Shown piece by piece: positions 59,001 to 64,000 of a DNA stretch of 64,000 bases. The stretch covers positions 72,024,357 through 72,088,356 of the forward strand of contig CM055097.1 in the NCBI GenBank assembly GCA_029204225.1, read 5' to 3'. Numbering within the stretch: position 1 is the first letter of the stretch; each line of letters opens with the position of its first letter. The stretch is from Diphasiastrum complanatum. Lineage: Eukaryota; Streptophyta; Lycopodiopsida; Lycopodiales; Lycopodiaceae. The position numbers were made by a program, and so were the translations under genes. The notes beneath the pieces are model-generated. The model made no database searches, was not told where the DNA came from, and was given only the letters and a program-made list of their open reading frames with translations.

Positions 59001-60098
59001 TTATAGCAGACATCTGAACCTTGTGCATATATGTGATGGTTGGTTGTCTTTGTGATATTTTTTTACTATTCTCCTATCATGTGCTCATGAAACACAAGCA
59101 TTCTCACAAATTGTTCTGCCTTCTATTTTAGGTTAACCAGTCTAATCTCAAACAATTTCCTTCTCATTATTACATCACTTATATACTTTGTGGTGGCCAT
59201 GTAGATTTATATCATGTACCAGTTAGTTGTCGATGTAATTTCTTCTTGGCTACTACAGGATATGACATCATGGTGCTAACCAGAATAACACATTAAGCTT
59301 TGTAAGATGCAGTCATTGTGTCTGTCATAGGAGAACACTAAATGCGTGGTGGGTTGCTCCTAAGTTGTTGAGTCACATTCCAATGTATAATGAGGAATAC
59401 TTGGCGGAATTTCCTTCTTGAAACTTAGTTTCCAGTTCCTAATTTCAGGTGGTATAATACCCTTGAGTAGAATATTTATTCCTACAAGAATTGGTGACGG
59501 GAAGTAATCTGGTAAGTGAATTCCCTAACTGCTGAGGATCTAAAAATTAGTAGACTTTTCTATATTCAGAGGAGAAAATTGTAACTTGCTGGCTTACGAC
59601 GAGCATCAGTCGAGGCCATTTGCTATTCAAACTCCTTCCATCTTAAAACTCTAACAAGACTAGGTTCTGTGGAACAGAAAGGAAAGAGTAGGAAACCTGT
59701 AGATCAAATGTCAGGACCAAATGCAATTTCAAACAGTCAATTCTCGAACCGCCTGTAGAAACAAGGTTTCATTTTACCTTTTGTACACAAGGCCAGGAAA
59801 AAACGTTTTCCATGACGAATTTATAGCAGACGCGTCTTTGCTGATTTGTTACTGATCACTCTAGGCCTTGCATTGAAGAAAGATATTTTCATAACCTCTA
59901 TAGACTTATGATAACTTCTCATGCAACTCAGCAACAGCGATGAGCACGGTTTAAGAACACAACGCATAGCGTGAATGTCACTAATAACACTGCTAGATTT
60001 ACCGAAAAATCTGCACAAGAAAATCGACTAACTTCAAAGAAAAGAAAACTCTGGGATTAAGAGATTCTTAACACCAGCAGCAAGAATGCATTCGCACA
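56069..60098. other. 4-kb interval without identified gene
   Basis: Only short frames occur, none with a recognisable motif. The first ~150 bases may be residual gypsy sequence. The last few hundred bases probably hold the 3' untranslated region of the - strand ribosomal protein gene. No microsatellite longer than about 20 bp and no LTR signature was noticed. Confidence 0.5.
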
Positions 60099-60452
60099 TC
60101 AAATGAACTTGATCCCGTTTTCTCTGAGATTGTCAAGAAGGGCCTTTCTCTTGCCATGATAACGCTCCCCCTTTCCCAGCTGAAAAACCACCCCCGGAAT
60201 TTCCTTTTCCTTCAATCTGTGAGCCAAAACCTCCCCGATCTTGGCCGCCGCAGCCACATCCCCTGTTTTGGGCAGCTCCTTTCTGAGCAACTCTTCTTTG
60301 GTGGAAGCAGAAGCTGCAAGCTTCTTGCTGGGGGTATGCCAAACCCTAGCCGTCACATATCTGTTGGAAAACTCGAGAGCCAGAATGTAAGGCTTCACAT
60401 ATTTGGTCATCCGCAAACGCAGTTTAGGGAGCGATGCAGCAGCAGACGCCAT
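60099..60452 (-). CDS. uL18 (L18p/L5e) family ribosomal protein, probably mitochondrial
   Basis: 117 codons from ATG 60452 (MASAAASLPKLRLRMTKYVK) to the stop at 60099, intronless. Motifs are KPYILALEFSNRYVTARV, ASASTKEELLRKEL, GDVAAAAKIGEVLAHRLKEK, GVVFQLGKGERYHGKRKAL and ENGIKF. This is the bacterial-type uL18 fold that binds 5S rRNA at the central protuberance of the large subunit. The length matches short plant nuclear genes of this family. The alanine/serine and basic N-terminus (MASAAASLPKLRLR) could be a short mitochondrial presequence; mitochondrial against plastid location is inference. A GA/CT tract lies in the presumed 5' leader. The ATG at 60452 is preferred over further-upstream non-ATG codons. 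It appears intact, with codon use more GC-rich than its surroundings. Confidence 0.93.
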   Translation of the reverse strand: MASAAASLPKLRLRMTKYVKPYILALEFSNRYVTARVWHTPSKKLAASASTKEELLRKELPKTGDVAAAAKIGEVLAHRLKEKEIPGVVFQLGKGERYHGKRKALLDNLRENGIKFI

Positions 60453-60478
60453 AGCTAACAAGGAAAGGAATGCTCACG

Positions 60479-60481
<3 letters not shown>

Positions 60482-60524
<43 letters not shown>
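60482..60524 (+). repeat. (CT)n tract in the leader/promoter of the uL18 gene
   Basis: About 21 CT repeats (GA on the gene's strand) lie about 30 bp upstream of the ATG. Short GA/CT tracts in 5' leaders are common in plant genes; any regulatory effect is inference. Confidence 0.9.
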
Positions 60525-60527
<3 letters not shown>

Positions 60528-60559
60528 CGGGGTTTAAGTTCTTATATGAATGACCCCCC

Positions 60560-60580
60560 GCAGGTTCGATTCCCTGTGGA
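60560..60580 (+). repeat. tRNA-like box-B fragment, probable SINE scrap
   Basis: GCAGGTTCGATTCCCTG contains an exact Pol III box B (GGTTCGATTCC). There is no acceptor stem, anticodon arm or box A at the right spacing, so it is not a tRNA gene. It directly precedes the 305-bp tandem unit. Confidence 0.45.
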
Positions 60581-61167
60581 GACTTGAAATCACCTTAATG
60601 CTATAATATCATAAAAAATTTATCATGCCAAAGGCCTATTTGAAGGATTAGCATATTTCACATCATCACTGGCATGCCAATGATGGTGTAGACATCATCT
60701 AAGGGTGCTGGTGGGTTCTTCACCACCACCCTCTCTGCTTCCCCATCACTAGCATGCATACCAGTGATGATGCAAAGACCATCCAAGGGCGCTAGTGGGT
60801 TCTCCTCCACCACCCCCTCTGCTCCCCTATCCCTCCTTGCCCTTCCATCGTTGGATGGAAGGGCCGGCCTAGCACTGCCACTGTTGACTTGAAATCACCT
60901 TAATGCTATAATATCATAAAAAATTTATCATGCCAAGCATATTTCACATCATCACTGGCATGCCAATGATGGTGTAGACATCATCTAAGGGTGCTGGTGG
61001 GTTCTTCACCACCACCCTCTCTGCTTCCCCATCACTAGCATGCATACCAGTGATGATGCAAAGACCATCCAAGGGCGCTAGTGGGTTCTCCTCCACCACC
61101 CCCTCTGCTCCCCTATCCCTCCTTGCCCTTCCATCGTTGGATGGAAGGGCCGGCCTAGCACTGCCAC
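60581..61167 (+). repeat. ~305-bp tandem duplication with internal sub-repeats
   Basis: Unit 1 (60581-60885) and unit 2 (60886-61167) are nearly identical, except that unit 2 lacks about 20 bp near AGGCCTATTTGAAGG. Each unit contains two diverged ~75-bp sub-repeats of the type TGATG.TG...ACCATC.AAGGG.GCT.GTGGGTTCTYC..CCACCACC, giving four sub-repeats in all. Confidence 0.93.
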
Positions 61168-63641
<2,474 letters not shown>

Positions 63642-64000
63642 GTGTTTAAACTCTCTAGGTTTCAACATTTTTTTTTCATGAAACTGTCATGAGTTTGCTC
63701 AATCTTGCTTTTGGAATTTCCATTATCTGCAAAAACAATTCCCACAAGATCTTTGAATTAAAAATTGTTGGTTGGTGGCCAATGGCTCAAGAAGCCAATC
63801 AAGAAACATAATCAAGGAAGATAGCAAAATCCCAGCTGAAAAACCTTAAGTTCCTTGCTTACATATTGACTACTTGATCCCTTCCTCTCGAAATGAAATG
63901 AAATAGTTTTTATCAGACTCACTTGTGCATGTTGATGAGCCACAATCTCTCTTCTCAAGTTTCTTACAATTATTTCATAAGGACAATGTTTTTCTCAAGA

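Noticed and set aside
60156-60458. 100-codon + strand frame over the uL18 gene
   Set aside because: Antisense shadow; the - strand frame matches a known ribosomal protein family.
60551-60585. A tRNA gene at the box-B word
   Set aside because: Only the T-arm-like part is present; no acceptor stem, D arm or anticodon arm can be drawn.

Overview
This 64 kb window looks like nuclear DNA from a land plant with a large, repeat-rich genome. The evidence is plant-type Ty1/copia elements primed from initiator-Met tRNA (TGGTATCAGAGC next to the LTR), a chromodomain-bearing Ty3/gypsy family, a Helitron, a tRNA-derived SINE family, dinucleotide tracts up to about 200 bp, and two recognisable plant genes. 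The sequence alone does not identify the species or major lineage. No prokaryotic-style system (CRISPR, operon, phage) is present.

Only two genes look intact. The first is a two-exon LC8-type dynein light chain on the + strand (coding 30117-30254 and 30914-31057) with a TATA-bearing promoter region near 28.5 kb. The second is an intronless uL18-family ribosomal protein gene on the - strand (60099-60452). A third locus (3548-5052, -) keeps one frame across a 77-nt spliceosomal-type intron but carries three in-frame stops. Its product is not recognised.

Layout: 0-3 kb holds a copia RT scrap, a copia LTR with PBS, and the 3' half of a gypsy chromovirus (-). 3.5-5.05 kb is the broken two-exon gene. 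6.6-6.9 kb is a LINE scrap. 7.19-12.09 kb is a complete non-coding LTR element (LARD-like, two ~468-bp LTRs, PBS, PPT, 6-bp target duplication) inserted in an older copia-derived repeat whose uninterrupted relative lies at 14.0-14.9 kb. 15.0-15.4 kb is a TTCGCGAA-rich degenerate array. 15.5-15.8 kb is a Helitron helicase C-terminal fragment (+). 17.1-18.9 kb is a repeat unit present again, inverted, at 26.4-28.4 kb. 18.9-21.8 kb is a decayed Helitron Rep/helicase (-). 22.0-22.6 kb is a gypsy RT fragment (-) into which a second LARD copy (22.6-26.26 kb, 3'-truncated) appears to have inserted.

28.5-31.1 kb is the dynein light chain gene, whose upstream region contains a ten-unit ~62-bp minisatellite. 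33.7-36.4 kb holds a decayed unrecognised coding element and a copia RNase H scrap. 38.0-42.4 kb (copia A, 3'-truncated) and 44.96-50.40 kb (copia B, both LTRs) are two members of one copia family. 51.2-51.6 kb is a ~415-bp foldback. 52.66-56.07 kb is a gypsy copy with an internal tandem duplication of its integrase region. 56-60 kb has nothing I can identify. 60.1-60.5 kb is the ribosomal protein gene. 60.6-63.6 kb contains nested tandem duplications and short dispersed repeats.

No new functional system stands out. The strongest signals are structural: an LTR insertion with its empty site preserved nearby, a tRNA-derived SINE family with a clean 15-bp target duplication, a long ~90% foldback, loss of the same integrase catalytic glutamate in both copia copies, and two gypsy copies that share the same junction upstream of RT. 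Percent identities quoted here are by-eye estimates.
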